Source: Fretibacterium sp.
GTDB taxonomy: Bacteria; Synergistota; Synergistia; Synergistales; Aminobacteriaceae
Direction: 5' to 3'
Assembly (NCBI GenBank): GCA_016280565.1
Contig: JAEEGY010000101.1
Location: 1-7,242 of the forward strand
Length of the DNA stretch: 7,242 nucleotides
Shown: piece by piece, positions 5,940 through 7,242 of the stretch
How positions within the stretch are numbered: the first letter of the stretch is position 1
How the letters are laid out: each line of letters opens with the position of its first letter
Translations under genes and position numbers: made by a program
Notes under the pieces: model-generated
What the model saw: the letters and a program-made list of their open reading frames with translations, nothing else
The model's database searches: none
Told to the model about the DNA's origin: nothing

Positions 5940-7242
5940 CTAAAGGCGCAGCAACGCCAACTCTGACCGCATGAACCAATAGGCAGCCTTCAGATACTTT
6001 TGAGGCGACGTGTCATAGAGGAAATACAAACGGGTCAAACGCCGGCACGCCTGAGCGTTCCCGTCTTCAGCAGCCCTTGTATACCATTGTAGCGCTTTTT
6101 CCGGGGCTTTGGCCACGCCCTCCATTCCCACAAAGAAGGGGTCGTACAATTCCCCCACCAGAAAACACATTATGGAGTCGCCCTGCCCCGCAAATTTTTC
6201 CAGAGGGTCCGGCCTCCCCTCACGAAGCTGCCTCAGGGACTCCTCATCTTCACACAGAGGCGAGGGCAAAACGGAGACGGTCTCGACCCCATAATAGCTG
6301 GCAAAAGCGCCATTCATCCAATTTGAGGGCCACGGACGAAGATCGTTGAAGAACAATAACTTTGGGCGAGTCTCAAGCCTTGGGAGCAGCACATTTTGAA
6401 TTCCCGCCTCCCTTTGCTCCACCATGAGCTCATCCCGCACCTGGTTTTCCGCAGCAAAGTGAGGAGCTATTTTCAAGTCTCCGATAAGCTCGATGAAGTT
6501 GTAGCTGACCAAAAGCGAGAGGAGCAGGAGAGGCCATCGCCAGGCAAACAGCCGAGAGGATTGGATTTTTTCAAGCCCCTGTTCCTGACGGTACCCAAAG
6601 GACCAGAGGGACACCCACACGGCCCCCATCATCCAGGCAATCAGATTCTCTCCTCTTAATTCTAATCCTGAGCCCTGGGCCCAGCCTCCTATGGCCTGCA
6701 TCAGCGGAGCAAACAAGGATGTTACCAGGACAATATGCCAGGCACGGACACGAGGAGCCAGTTTCTCATCAAGCACAGGAACATTCTTTGCAATAACAGG
6801 CATGAAGAGCAAGAAAGCCCAAACTACCGGTTTGATAAAAAATTTGACCACCGTAAATACTCCAAAGGCAGACGCTACAGCAAGGGTGCGGATAAGATGA
6901 GACAAAGTGGGCATTTGAGCAATTCCGCCCATTCGAACCGCTGTACCGGGGGCCAGATATATGACCAGGAAAGCCGTAATGGAAGAAAACCAGAAAGCCC
7001 CCGCCTTCACTGCATTGTTTTTCTCCCCCCGCCGAAGGAAATGCAGAGCGGCAAGAAAGGCGATGAGGCCTTGAAAGACGCAGGGCAATTCCAGGATCGT
7101 CCCATTCAAAAAAGTCAGAAGGAGGCAGAGCCAGAAAGCAATTTTACCTCCACGAAAGGCTCTGACGGCCAAAGAAACAATTAAAATTAATAAAGTTGTT
7201 GTCCAGAAATAAGGCATACCTGCCCGCCAATATAAAGTCTCA
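5940..7242 (-). CDS. DUF6056-like polytopic membrane protein with C-terminal Sel1 repeats (5' end cut by the window)
   Basis: At least 433 residues are visible. The frame stays open to the window edge, reading ETLYWRAG before the internal methionine at 7217. YWRAGMPYFWTTTLL resembles the FW-x2-G-x2-NY-W block found inside DUF6056 proteins, so the real start lies beyond 7242. Counting from that methionine, about eight or nine membrane helices fill residues 5-243. Family-like features are FLNGTILELPCVFQG (36-50) and APGTAVRM (89-96). A soluble tail follows, with FNDLRPWPSNWMNGAFASYY (290-309). Residues about 347-415 contain one clear and one weaker Sel1-like repeat: LVGELYDPFFVGMEGVAKAP, ALQWYTRAAEDGNAQA, then LYFLYDTSPQKYLKAAYWF. 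Function is unknown; related proteins are often compared with membrane glycosyltransferases. It ends 30 bases before comEA and may share its transcript. The DUF6056 call is from memory of the family. Confidence 0.7.
   Translation of the reverse strand, partial: ETLYWRAGMPYFWTTTLLILIVSLAVRAFRGGKIAFWLCLLLTFLNGTILELPCVFQGLIAFLAALHFLRRGEKNNAVKAGAFWFSSITAFLVIYLAPGTAVRMGGIAQMPTLSHLIRTLAVASAFGVFTVVKFFIKPVVWAFLLFMPVIAKNVPVLDEKLAPRVRAWHIVLVTSLFAPLMQAIGGWAQGSGLELRGENLIAWMMGAVWVSLWSFGYRQEQGLEKIQSSRLFAWRWPLLLLSLLVSYNFIELIGDLKIAPHFAAENQVRDELMVEQREAGIQNVLLPRLETRPKLLFFNDLRPWPSNWMNGAFASYYGVETVSVLPSPLCEDEESLRQLREGRPDPLEKFAGQGDSIMCFLVGELYDPFFVGMEGVAKAPEKALQWYTRAAEDGNAQACRRLTRLYFLYDTSPQKYLKAAYWFMRSELALLRL

Noticed and set aside
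1..7242. tRNA/rRNA, CRISPR repeats, transposase, phage or toxin-antitoxin genes
   Set aside because: None could be recognised on either strand; coding is nearly continuous and every sizeable gap is under about 110 bases.

Overview
The window is about 7.2 kb of bacterial chromosome with dense, ordinary-looking coding. It has one gene on the + strand at the left edge and seven genes on the - strand filling the rest. No RNA genes, CRISPR arrays, insertion sequences or phage genes are visible. Gene content and protein style (a clostridial-like ornithine carbamoyltransferase, a short ComEC, an SLBB+HhH ComEA, a Sel1-tailed membrane protein, an EutT-type corrinoid adenosyltransferase and a CitG relative, in moderately GC-rich DNA) suggest an anaerobic amino-acid fermenter. 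A Synergistota member is my best guess, but this is an inference from family resemblance and is not proven.

Layout, left to right. Positions 1-109 are an AT-rich leader with a promoter for a MurR/RpiR-type regulator (HTH + SIS; 110-976, +). It converges on a CitG-family gene (995-1891, -), with an 11-bp inverted repeat at the junction that could end both transcripts. Reading the - strand from the right, the order is: a 5'-truncated DUF6056-like membrane protein with a Sel1 tail (7242-5940), comEA (5909-5148), comEC (5140-3734), argF (3684-2740), a 61-residue zinc-ribbon/Cys-rich protein (2727-2542), an EutT-like corrinoid adenosyltransferase (2521-1928) and the CitG-like gene (1891-995). Gaps between them are 7-49 bp, so much of the strand could be co-transcribed. 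A plausible internal promoter lies just upstream of argF.

Functionally there are three blocks. The comEA-comEC pair is DNA-uptake machinery: a membrane-anchored DNA receptor and the inner-membrane channel, the latter without the C-terminal metallo-beta-lactamase domain that many ComEC proteins carry. The argF / mini zinc-ribbon / eutT-like / citG-like block joins ornithine-citrulline chemistry with coenzyme B12 activation. A link to a B12-dependent pathway such as ornithine or other amino-acid fermentation is a hypothesis only. The RpiR regulator probably senses a phosphosugar or similar ligand, and its targets are not identifiable here.

The points most worth a second look are these. The CitG-like protein keeps the family fold motifs but has lost several residues usually invariant in CitG. 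The EutT-like protein consists only of the C-terminal transferase part, lacks the N-terminal metal-binding segment, has its own cysteine cluster, and sits next to a tiny Cys/His-rich protein. I found no clear evidence of an entirely new multi-gene system.
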